NCBI GenBank assembly: GCA_014905825.1
Contig: JACGCN010000003.1
Coordinates: 310,001 to 374,000 of the forward strand
Reading direction: 5' to 3'
Length of the DNA stretch: 64,000 nt
Source: Lyophyllum atratum
Lineage: Eukaryota; Basidiomycota; Agaricomycetes; Agaricales; Lyophyllaceae
The translations under genes and the position numbers were made by a program. This document shows positions 1-8,590 of this stretch, one piece after another. Below the pieces are notes generated by a model. The model did not search any database. It had not been told where the DNA came from and saw nothing but the letters and a program-made list of their open reading frames with translations. Numbering within the stretch: the stretch's first letter is position 1; the number at the start of each line of letters is the position of its first letter.

Positions 1-199
1 GTCTCAGATACAGGTGTGTACCGCGTTTCCGTGTTTGATCAATTCATTATGGGCTCCATCGCGCCTCGTGTTCTGGGCACCTCTCGAGCGTGCCGCAGTG
101 AGGAAATCCGATTTAAATCGCAGCGATGTTGGGGTTGGACATCATTATTCTTTTCCTGTTCATTGTTCCGCTTCTTGCACCCACACGCTCTCTCCTCTC

Positions 200-335
200 C
201 TCCTCCCCTTTTTCGTTTTCGTCCTCCTTCGCCCATTCCAATTTCTTTTATCACCCCACCCTTCTCCTCCTCACCTTTTTCGTTTTCGTCCTCCTTCGCC
301 CACCCCAATTTTTTTTATCACACCACCCTTACATT
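200..335 (+). promoter_or_regulatory. Pyrimidine-rich imperfect tandem repeat upstream of the first gene
   Basis: A CT-rich block made of two copies of a ~67-bp unit lies just upstream of the start codon at 347. The core beginning CTTTTTCGTTTTCGTCC starts at 208 and again at 275. Pyrimidine-rich tracts directly before the start are common in fungal core promoters, so this is probably the promoter and 5' UTR of the gene at 347-1410. The open frames reading through it have no coding character. Confidence 0.55.
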
Positions 336-346
336 TCCCGACTACC

Positions 347-1410
347 ATGTTCGACCGACTCATCTTAGTTCTCCATGTAGAGCTTCCACCTCCCGCGAAA
401 CGTCGTCGCGGTCTCGCAGGCCAGATCGTCTCCACCGCCGTCAGCGCTGCGCTCATCGGCACAGCTGTCGGCCTCACGGTCTATCGCCTGTAAGCACCTC
501 TTCCATCCCCTTCGACCCCTGACTAACCCACCTCCTAGCTGGAGAGACCGCGGGAAAGAATCAGCCCGCCTCGAAGGACAACACTACCAACAACCCCCAC
601 CCCCACCCTACCAGCAAGGCGAATGGACGCCCTCCGCCGCCGCCGCCGCCGCCTCGCCCGCACCCCCCCTCCAAGTCACCCCCGCCACACCAAGAAGCCG
701 CAGGACCCGCCATCCCGTATCCACTTCTGCCAGCAAACGCCCCACCCTCACCCACCGGCGCACTCTCCCCCGCACACGCCGCACACCCCCGCCGACGCAG
801 CCGACCTTCTTCCCGCCCGCACAGCCTGAATTTAATTTCGCCCTGCAAGAGACGGGCGAGCCTGCCGAGGTCGAAGACCAGGTCCGTCAGCCGGCTTCTT
901 ATTCGGTTCCTTGCTCACTCTTTTTTTGTTCTCTTTGTGTAGATGGACTGGATCGGGGATAAACTCTCCATGCTCATCGAAGAAGGCAAACGCGCATTGG
1001 GCCGGGAAGTCGTCGTCATGAGCGATGCCAAAGAAGACGAGGTCGACGACGGGAGCGGGGCCTGGGAGGAAGAATCGCGTCCCGCCCGCGCCTCCGCCTC
1101 TGTCTCCCGGTCCGGATCCATGCGCCGTTCCAAACGCCCGCGCAGCCTCGCGCCCTCTGCGCATGCATTCCACAGCCCCTCCGCCTCACCCCATGCCCCA
1201 GGTTTCGCGCTCACGTCCTCGTCGTCAGCCTCGATGGTCACGCCGCAGCGCACGCATAGTACTAGTAGGGGCGGCTCGGCGGATATTGGGGCTGGGCTTG
1301 GGTTCACGTCCAGTGTGAGTTTTCAGGAGGATGCGAGGGGGTGGGAGAGTCCGGAGATGAGGGAGAGTATGGAGAGGGCCAGAGCGAGGTTCTTGAGGAA
1401 TCGTGAGTGA
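347..1410 (+). CDS. Predicted single-pass membrane protein of unknown function (3 exons)
   Basis: Spliced model with exons 347-489, 539-881 and 943-1410, giving 317 residues. Both introns have GT/AG ends; the first has a CTAAC branch-like site and both keep the frame. Residues about 22-48 (GLAGQIVSTAVSAALIGTAV and on) form one hydrophobic helix preceded by the basic KRRR cluster, so the protein is probably membrane anchored. Then come a Pro/Gln- and Ala-rich stretch, an Arg/Thr/Pro-rich linker, and an acidic-to-Ser-rich C-terminal half starting MDWIGDKLSMLIEEGKRALG, which looks like an amphipathic helix. The start at 347 (context actaccATG) was chosen because upstream codons run through the pyrimidine repeat. 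No family was recognised; the model rests on frame-consistent splicing and the helix. Confidence 0.7.
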
Positions 1411-1639
1411 GGCTGGCCTCTTTGTACTCATAGCCCCTTCCGCCCGGATCTGGTCGTTGGGTGTTCGCGGGTTCTTTGGTTCTCACTTTTCACGCCGCCA
1501 TCGCCAATGCCACTGCTGCTGATGCACCCATTGCGCGTCGGCAATCGATGTGTTGGGGTGTAGACGGCGATAGGATACGTGACGCGGCCAGAGACATGCG
1601 CGCATCGAGCGCTTGCCATTATATGACTACCACCGCCAC

Positions 1640-2045
1640 CACTGCATCATCATCACACTCATCACCACCACCATCATCATCATCACCACCACCACACTCA
1701 CAGACGCCTCCCTTTCGCATCTCACACCAGCATACAATGTATCCACACACCCTTCCCGCGCCTTCCAATCGGCCTTCAGCCGAGCAACAACTTACCTCAC
1801 TGCACTTACCTCACCGCACTCGTCCTCACCTCACACCGCCTTACTCCTGCCTCGCCGCATACACCCGTACCTCATCGCCTACATTGACAGCCATACCTCA
1901 TCGCATACACCCGTCCCTTACCTCACCGCATACACTTGTCTCTAACCGCACTCACCCATACCTCACCGCCCTCACACATACCTCACAGCACCCACCTCTA
2001 ACCATCTCACACCCGCCTCCCCACCCCTCCCTCACATCTAACAAA
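1640..2045. repeat. Low-complexity ACC/CAC-rich region with degenerate short repeats
   Basis: First a CAT/CAC/ACC simple-sequence stretch (about 1640-1700), then many degenerate copies of a motif like CCTCACCGCATACAC. Long open frames exist in two phases only because the composition lacks stop codons; their translations are His/Thr/Pro/Ser repeats. From 2046 to about 2230 nothing recognisable is seen. Confidence 0.6.
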
Positions 2046-2229
2046 CAGCCCGCACCATTCTGATGATCTGCTCAAGGAATAGATCTCAAGGAAGGAAACA
2101 ACTGTGTATTTGTACTCTTGGATATATATCTATCGTTTATTTTTACGTCTGGGGCATGGGTAACATGAACTTACCTGTGAATCGGGTATGTGGCTTGTAA
2201 TCAGTGGGAAATTGACCACTGCCAGCGCC

Positions 2230-2674
2230 CACTCCTAGGCCTCATAAACATCCACCCGCTTCTCCCTTCAATTTGAAGACCCTTCTCTCGCTCTTCCGGA
2301 TCCTCATCGCACTCCTTGGGCCTGACCTCGAACTTGAATCGCGCGAGGATCCCGGGCCCATTCCCAACTTGTTGCAAACGTTCTGGCACCGTCCTGCCAT
2401 TGCTCGGCGGCGGGTCCAAATTACAAATGCCTGCCGCGGAGTCGCAATCTGAATCAGTTCCTGATGAAAGAAGATCGATATGTATTTGCTTCCAGTGCTA
2501 TCAAATCATGGACCCACAAACCCACACCACGTCGGTTTGTGGGCGTAACTGGGGGTGGTTCTGAGTTTCGGATGCTTCCGTTGGTAATCGTTCGAGAACG
2601 CCCACCTTGAATACCACCTCTCACTATCGAATCGATTCCCGAGTCTTTCAAGTATATCTCTCGATCGCTCGATC
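2230..2674 (+). promoter_or_regulatory. Duplicated 5' flank of the kinase-like genes
   Basis: This stretch aligns in patches with 27640-28228, the region upstream of the second kinase-like gene. Shared patches include CTCGCTCTTCC, GATCCTCATCGCACT, TTGGGCCTGACCTCG, CATGGACCCACAA, AACTGGGGGTGG and CACCTCTCACTATCGA. So the duplication that made the two kinase-like genes included at least 450 bp of upstream DNA. It probably holds the promoter of the first copy. Confidence 0.6.
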
Positions 2675-2942
2675 ATGGCGGATTTTGGTCTTGTTACCTC
2701 TGGCATGGTGGCTGGTATTGCACAAACGTTATACAAGTACGCTGATGTGCGTTGAAATGGGCTGTCATGAAGATCTCTTCTCGCTCAAACTGTTCGGGTT
2801 TCGTTGACTAGGAGATACATGTGAACAAACAACAGGTCATTGCGCTTGCACGATATTGCGGCGAGATGGCGGACGAGTTCCAGGGGAATTTCGTCTCTGC
2901 ATTCGGGAACGGGCAAAATGTTGATAAACCGACGTTCGAGAG
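2675..2942 (+). pseudogene. TKL kinase-like gene A, 5' part (exons 1-2), cut off from the rest by a retrotransposon block
   Basis: Exon 1 (2675-2746) starts MADFGLVTSGMVAGIAQTLY and exon 2 (2836-2942) encodes VIALARYCGEMADEFQGNF followed by a short linker. They match exons 1-2 of the paralogue at 28229-30450 in length, phase and partly in sequence; both second exons are 107 nt. This is the start of an alpha-helical N-terminal region that precedes the kinase-like domain. It may resemble the four-helix adaptor domains found before some fungal TKL kinases (inference, not tested). The next exon lies at 25195 because a 22-kb transposon block occupies intron 2. The downstream part also has a frameshift, so the gene is called a pseudogene. 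Confidence 0.7.
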
Positions 2943-2984
2943 GTCAGTCGTCGGCTGACGGACTCGATATTCTGATAATACTTA

Positions 2985-2989
2985 CCGGG
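2985..2989. other. Left copy of the target-site duplication CCGGG of the gypsy block
   Basis: CCGGG lies immediately before the block that starts TGTAAGCC and is repeated at 25181-25185 directly after the terminal LTR ending TTCCA. Taking out the block and one CCGGG restores an intron that aligns base for base with the paralogue intron near 28540 (ACTTACCGGGATGCCATAG against ACTTACCTGGATCCCACAG). Five-base duplications are typical of Ty3/gypsy integrase. Confidence 0.85.
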
Positions 2990-3128
2990 TGTAAGCCTGC
3001 CAGCTTACGACAGTTCCCTTAATGTGCATATATAGTGTGCGGTGGCTGGATAGATATCTATTCAGTTATCTCGTCTTTTGACTGAACAGCTCTAGGCGCA
3101 CACTTAGGGCATGCTTTCATTAACTGAA
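2990..3128 (+). repeat. Sequence X, longest forward copy (possible LTR or terminal repeat of a second element)
   Basis: A 139-bp sequence starting TGTAAGCCTGCCAGCTTACG and ending GCTTTCATTAACTGAATA. It has no similarity to the chromovirus and occurs five times in the block as full or partial copies in both orientations. It starts with TG at the outer edge of the block, directly next to the duplication CCGGG. It carries a small hairpin at its start (GTAAGC/GCTTAC) and partly matching inverted ends (TTAATG near 3017 and its complement near 3121). What it is remains open: a small LTR, a TIR, or an unrelated insertion. Confidence 0.5.
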
Positions 3129-3594
3129 TATCCCTGCCGACGGTAGCTTTCCCACAGGGTTTTAACGCACCCGCGCGAGCAGTTTTATATTCTACCTATC
3201 GTCCCTATTCCCTAACCCTTTTTCTTTCTTTACTGACATGGCTTGCATTTTTTTTGGGTGGGGAGGGGTGTAATCCTAGGATTACCACATCAAGGCTTCC
3301 CGACATACGCGTCATCGTCCCGACATACGCGTCATTTCATTCCCGATTCGACCATGGTCCTTTCACCCATCGCCGATACGGGTTCCCGATGTCGTCCCGA
3401 CTAGCTTTCCCTCTTGTATAAAGAGGGCGCCAAAACCTCAGCTTTTCCTTACCTATCGGTTTTCCCCTTTCTTTCCTCACACATATCATCTCGAGATTAT
3501 TCGCACTCGCTCATAATAGACGGAGCATTTGCTTGTTTATTTTGGTTCGTCTCAGTCAGTGTGTCTACGTCCCCATATAGGGGACACGATTCCA
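3129..3594 (+). repeat. Gypsy LTR, forward, 5' end altered at the X junction
   Basis: Matches the 466-bp LTR at 18701-19166 but begins TATCCCTG instead of TGTCCCTG, so its first bases are lost or changed where it meets X. It ends GATTCCA and is followed by CTTTTTTTT (3595-3603), the first nine bases of the internal region. By position and orientation it is the 5' LTR of the outermost insertion. Confidence 0.8.
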
Positions 3595-3603
3595 CTTTTT
3601 TTT

Positions 3604-3739
3604 AGTTAATGAAAGCATGCCCTAAGTGTGCGCCTAGAGCTGTTCAGTCAAAAGACGAGATAACTGAATAGATATCTATCCAGCCACCGCACACTATATA
3701 TGCACATTAAGGGAACTGTCGTAAGCTGGCAGGCTTACA
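3604..3739 (-). repeat. Sequence X, nearly full reverse copy
   Basis: The reverse complement of 2990-3128, running from AGTTAATGAAAGC to GGCTTACA. With the forward copy it forms a ~136-bp inverted repeat that encloses an LTR. Its TGTAAGCC end abuts an LTR fragment missing its last ~20 bases. Confidence 0.75.
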
Positions 3740-4185
3740 GGGGACGTAGACACACTGACTGAGACGAACCAAAATAAACAAGCAAATGCTCCGTCTATTA
3801 TGAGCGAGTGCGAATAATCTCGAGATGATATGTGTGAGGAAAGAAAGGGGAAAACCGATAGGTAAGGAAAAGCTGAGGTTTTGGCGCCCTCTTTATACAA
3901 GAGGGAAAGCTAGTCGGGACGACATCGGGAACCCGTATCGGCGATGGGTGAAAGGACCATGGTCGAATCGGGAATGAAATGACGCGTATGTCGGGACGAT
4001 GACGCGTATGTCGGGAAGCCTTGATGTGGTAATCCTAGGATTACACCCCTCCCCACCCAAAAAAAATGCAAGCCATGTCAGTAAAGAAAGAAAAAGGGTT
4101 AGGGAATAGGGACGATAGGTAGAATATAAAACTGCTCGCGCGGGTGCGTTAAAACCCTGTGGGAAAGCTACCGTCGGCAGGGACA
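3740..4185 (-). repeat. Gypsy LTR, reverse, truncated at its outer end
   Basis: Reverse-strand LTR lacking the terminal ~20 bases (it starts at GGGGACGTAGAC). It is the 3' LTR of the reverse-strand pol fragment that follows. Together with 3129-3594 it makes a second LTR-LTR inverted pair. Confidence 0.85.
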
Positions 4186-5790
4186 TTGAGAAAGGGAAGT
4201 ACAACATTAACCCAATCCATTCTCAGCCTCCCATACGTCGAGCGCTTCGTTTTCTTCGACTTCCTTTCCGGGAAGCCATTGGTCGTGTTCGGGTCCGTAG
4301 CCGGTGTATCGCATCAGGTATTGTCGACCGCGTCCTCGTTTGCGTGAGTCCACAATCTTTTCTACCTGCGCCTCCATCAAGCCATCCTCAGTTAGCACCA
4401 ACGGTGGCTGTGAAAATTCGCGAGAAGGGAAGAGAGATGCGTCGTTTTCGATGAAAGGCATTACTTCAGATGTGTGAAATGTCGCGTAGGTGTCAGGCGT
4501 GTTTGGCATGGAAATTGACACCGTGGACGCCTTCTTATGTATTGCCACAATTTCGAAGGGGCCGTCATAGCGAGGCATGAACTTTGCCACTCGCTTTTCG
4601 CCTTTCTTTCGGTACGCCCGACGTCTATGTGTAGTCGACACTCGCACGCGTTGACCGACTTTGAAAGGGAAGGTGAGCGTTCTGTGTTTGTTGGCCTGGG
4701 CAGCTTGCTGAATTTTCGCTTGCACCAAGTTATCTTTAGCAGTTGCGACATCCAGATGTAGGCGATCGATCACTTCGCGCGCGGATATTTCTTCAGAGTC
4801 CGCGGCCTCGGAAACAGGAACGATCGGTGGAAGCAATCGTGGACTACGTCCCATCTTTAGTTGAAAAGGTGAGTAACCCGTTGATTTATTTACAGTGTTC
4901 ATAATGTCGAAACGGACCCGTGGCAACGCGCGGGACCACCCTCGTTGAGTACGATCGACGTGGAACCGTAGAGCCTGGTTAACTGTTTTGTTTGACCGTT
5001 CGCTGGCGCCATCTGTTTGCGGGTGGTATGAAGAAGACATTTTCATTTTTACTCCCGTTAGGCGAGTCAGATGCGACCAAAACTTTGATACGAAAAGTTT
5101 ATCCCTGTCACACACGATGTTGCATGGCAGGCCATTTTCACAATACCAGTGGTCAAAGAACACCTCGGCGAGTTGTGTTGCAGTTAAATCGGTACGAGTA
5201 GCGACAATTTGGATATCGGAATGCAGACGATCGGTCATGGTAACTATGCAGTTATACCCGTTGTCCTCGGGCAATGGCCCAATAAAATCGATAGCCACAG
5301 AGTCACCCCTCCCATCGGGGATAGGTAAAGGATGTAAAGGTCCGATTGGCGATGTAGTTGCGGATTTAAAGCTCTGACATTCTCTACACGCAGGAATATA
5401 ACCCTGTTCCAAATCCCTGCGCATGTTTGGCCAGTAGTAAGCGGAACGAATAGCGGCGTATGACTTGTCGAATCCGAAATGACCCAGTGCGTCGTGGGCT
5501 GTGCGAAAAATCATCTCTCGTATGTTTCCCACACGAGGTATGATCAGGCGTTCGCCTAGGTACCAAAGATGTTTCCGGCGCTTTAGCAGTGGCATTCCCG
5601 GTTTCGCAGCAATTATGTTTGCACACCAAGTGTCGGATTTGTAGCCGGCTTTGATGTCGGCAAGAATCGATGGGTCAGCTGTTATTGACAGTGACGGACT
5701 TTCGGACGACTCGATCAGCGTAGCCACTCTTGCCAGTTCGAACGCGCAACGGAACGGTGATTCTCTCGACACAGGAACGATGGATGCCAC
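4186..5790 (-). pseudogene. Truncated gypsy pol: integrase and chromodomain (reverse)
   Basis: The frame to 4207 is open from the upper edge of the fragment. It begins within the linker after RNase H (ASIVPVSRESPFRC). It contains the integrase zinc-binding part (H..H and CRECQ), the catalytic core (AIDFIGPL, then CDRDKLFVSKFW, then SSYHPQTDGASER), and a C-terminal chromodomain (VEKIVDSRKRGRGRQYLMRY). Gag, protease, RT and RNase H are missing because the piece is cut at 5790 and joined to the orphan stretch. There is no start codon, so it is not a gene on its own. Confidence 0.9.
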
Positions 5791-6010
5791 ATTAACTGAA
5801 TAGATAGGGCTGAGGGTTCAATTCCAGACCATGGCAAACTTTACCGTACTGGCCATGGGTACTGTGGGATTGAATAGTCCTCAGTTGCAAGGGGTCGCAC
5901 CCTTGGGGTGACCATATATGGCCCTCCACTGAAGAACCCGTGAGAACTCCAGAAATTTGGGATTGGGACCAATTTCGTAGGAGGGGTCAATGCTTCAGAG
6001 GCAGGGAGGG
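5791..6010. other. Orphan ~220-bp stretch between two X ends; possible internal part of a small LTR element
   Basis: This stretch matches neither the chromovirus nor anything else in the window. It begins with ATTAACTGAATA, identical to the end of X, and finishes with the polypurine run GAGGCAGGGAGGG directly before a forward X copy at 6011. It also holds GGTTCAATTCC (5815-5825), close to a tRNA B-box/T-loop consensus. One reading is X-internal-X, a non-autonomous TRIM-like LTR element whose left LTR is mostly lost. Another is a truncated SINE next to X. No coding capacity is seen. Confidence 0.35.
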
Positions 6011-6120
6011 TGTAAGCCTGCCAGCTTACGACAGTTCCCTTAATGTGCATATATAGTGTGCGGTGGCTGGATAGATATCTATTCAGTTATCTCGTCTTTT
6101 GACTGAACAGCTCTAGGCGC
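6011..6120 (+). repeat. Sequence X, forward, truncated
   Basis: The first ~110 bp of X (TGTAAGCC to CTCTAGGCGC), broken before its end and fused to a reverse gypsy LTR lacking its outer ~27 bases. The base before it is the end of a polypurine tract, as expected at the start of an LTR. Confidence 0.75.
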
Positions 6121-6559
6121 TAGACACACTGACTGAGACGAACCAAAATAAACAAGCAAATGCTCCGTCTATTATGAGCGAGTGCGAATAATCTCGAGAT
6201 GATATGTGTGAGGAAAGAAAGGGGAAAACCGATAGGTAAGGAAAAGCTGAGGTTTTGGCGCCCTCTTTATACAAGAGGGAAAGCTAGTCGGGACGACATC
6301 GGGAACCCGTATCGGCGATGGGTGAAAGGACCATGGTCGAATCGGGAATGAAATGACGCGTATGTCGGGACGATGACGCGTATGTCGGGAAGCCTTGATG
6401 TGGTAATCCTAGGATTACACCCCTCCCCACCCAAAAAAAATGCAAGCCATGTCAGTAAAGAAAGAAAAAGGGTTAGGGAATAGGGACGATAGGTAGAATA
6501 TAAAACTGCTCGCGCGGGTGCGTTAAAACCCTGTGGGAAAGCTACCGTCGGCAGGGACA
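6121..6559 (-). repeat. Gypsy LTR, reverse, truncated at its outer end
   Basis: The reverse 3' LTR of the pol fragment that follows; it begins at TAGACACACTG and lacks the outer ~27 bases of the full LTR. Confidence 0.85.
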
Positions 6560-8536
6560 TTGAGAAAGGGAAGTACAACATTAACCCAATCCATTCTCAG
6601 CCTCCCATACGTCGAGCGCTTCGTTTTCTTCGACTTCCTTTCCGGGAAGCCATTGGTCGTGTTCGGGTCCGTAGCCGGTGTATCGCATCAGGTATTGTCG
6701 ACCGCGTCCTCGTTTGCGTGAGTCCACAATCTTTTCTACCTGCGCCTCCATCAAGCCATCCTCAGTTAGCACCAACGGTGGCTGTGAAAATTCGCGAGAA
6801 GGGAAGAGAGATGCGTCGTTTTCGATGAAAGGCATTACTTCAGATGTGTGAAATGTCGCGTAGGTGTCAGGCGTGTTTGGCATGGAAATTGACACCGTGG
6901 ACGCCTTCTTATGTATTGCCACAATTTCGAAGGGGCCGTCATAGCGAGGCATGAACTTTGCCACTCGCTTTTCGCCTTTCTTTCGGTACGCCCGACGTCT
7001 ATGTGTAGTCGACACTCGCACGCGTTGACCGACTTTGAAAGGGAAGGTGAGCGTTCTGTGTTTGTTGGCCTGGGCAGCTTGCTGAATTTTCGCTTGCACC
7101 AAGTTATCTTTAGCAGTTGCGACATCCAGATGTAGGCGATCGATCACTTCGCGCGCGGATATTTCTTCAGAGTCCGCGGCCTCGGAAACAGGAACGATCG
7201 GTGGAAGCAATCGTGGACTACGTCCCATCTTTAGTTGAAAAGGTGAGTAACCCGTTGATTTATTTACAGTGTTCATAATGTCGAAACGGACCCGTGGCAA
7301 CGCGCGGGACCACCCTCGTTGAGTACGATCGACGTGGAACCGTAGAGCCTGGTTAACTGTTTTGTTTGACCGTTCGCTGGCGCCATCTGTTTGCGGGTGG
7401 TATGAAGAAGACATTTTCATTTTTACTCCCGTTAGGCGAGTCAGATGCGACCAAAACTTTGATACGAAAAGTTTATCCCTGTCACACACGATGTTGCATG
7501 GCAGGCCATTTTCACAATACCAGTGGTCAAAGAACACCTCGGCGAGTTGTGTTGCAGTTAAATCGGTACGAGTAGCGACAATTTGGATATCGGAATGCAG
7601 ACGATCGGTCATGGTAACTATGCAGTTATACCCGTTGTCCTCGGGCAATGGCCCAATAAAATCGATAGCCACAGAGTCACCCCTCCCATCGGGGATAGGT
7701 AAAGGATGTAAAGGTCCGATTGGCGATGTAGTTGCGGATTTAAAGCTCTGACATTCTCTACACGCAGGAATATAACCCTGTTCCAAATCCCTGCGCATGT
7801 TTGGCCAGTAGTAAGCGGAACGAATAGCGGCGTATGACTTGTCGAATCCGAAATGACCCAGTGCGTCGTGGGCTGTGCGAAAAATCATCTCTCGTATGTT
7901 TCCCACACGAGGTATGATCAGGCGTTCGCCTAGGTACCAAAGATGTTTCCGGCGCTTTAGCAGTGGCATTCCCGGTTTCGCAGCAATTATGTTTGCACAC
8001 CAAGTGTCGGATTTGTAGCCGGCTTTGATGTCGGCAAGAATCGATGGGTCAGCTGTTATTGACAGTGACGGACTTTCGGACGACTCGATCAGCGTAGCCA
8101 CTCTTGCCAGTTCGAACGCGCAACGGAACGGTGATTCTCTCGACACAGGAACGATGGATGCCAGACAATGGGAGATCAAATCGTCATCGTGCATGTCGAA
8201 AAAGGAAGGCGCCTTGTTCACCGTCTCGGGCGAAACGAGCGGCTCAGGAGAGACGGGCAGACGTGAGAGAGCATCTGCGACTGTGTTATCTTCTCCCTTA
8301 ACGTATAAGATGTTGAAATCGAATTGAGATAGAAATTCCATCCATCGGGCTTGCCGACGCGAAAGATCTCGTTGATCATTGAAGTTCTGAAGTGTCTTAT
8401 GGTCAGTAAATACCACAAATTGCATACCGAAAAGGTCGGCACGCCATTTGTGCAGGGCGCGAATGATGGCTAGTAATTCTTTTTCGTGAACTGGATAATT
8501 GAGTTCCGCCCCTTTGAAGGTGCAAGATTCGAAGGC
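6560..8536 (-). pseudogene. Truncated gypsy pol: RNase H, integrase and chromodomain (reverse)
   Basis: The frame ends at 6581 and is open to the upper edge of the fragment. It starts inside RNase H (FESCTFKGAELNYPVHEKELLA, FTDHKTLQ) and goes through integrase to the chromodomain. The RT part is missing. At about 8535 the sequence switches to X through the shared bases GGCTA, so the upstream codons belong to X, not pol. Its 3' half matches the pieces at 4186-5790 and 19669-23499 at the variable sites compared. Confidence 0.9.
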
Positions 8537-8590
8537 TAATGAAAGCATGCCCTAAGTGTGCGCCTAGAGCTGTTCAGTCAAAAGACGAGA
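8537..8590 (-). repeat. Sequence X fragment at a tail-to-tail pol junction
   Basis: 54 bp of X in reverse (TAATGAAAGC to AAAGACGAGA) join the reverse pol piece on the left to the forward pol piece on the right. A long open frame begins in X (MKACPKCAPR) and runs into RT; this is a chance fusion. Confidence 0.75.

Noticed and set aside
14..522. Long forward open frames before the first gene
   Set aside because: They run through the pyrimidine-rich tandem repeat and translate to Ser/Pro/Phe repeats; only the part from 347 splices into a coherent protein.
1461..2063. 200-codon forward frame
   Set aside because: Low-complexity His/Thr/Pro/Ser translation caused by ACC/CAC-rich repeats; no domain or splice support.
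8539..8590. Start of the 958-codon frame as a real protein N-terminus
   Set aside because: These codons belong to sequence X at a rearrangement junction; the pol part begins only at 8591.
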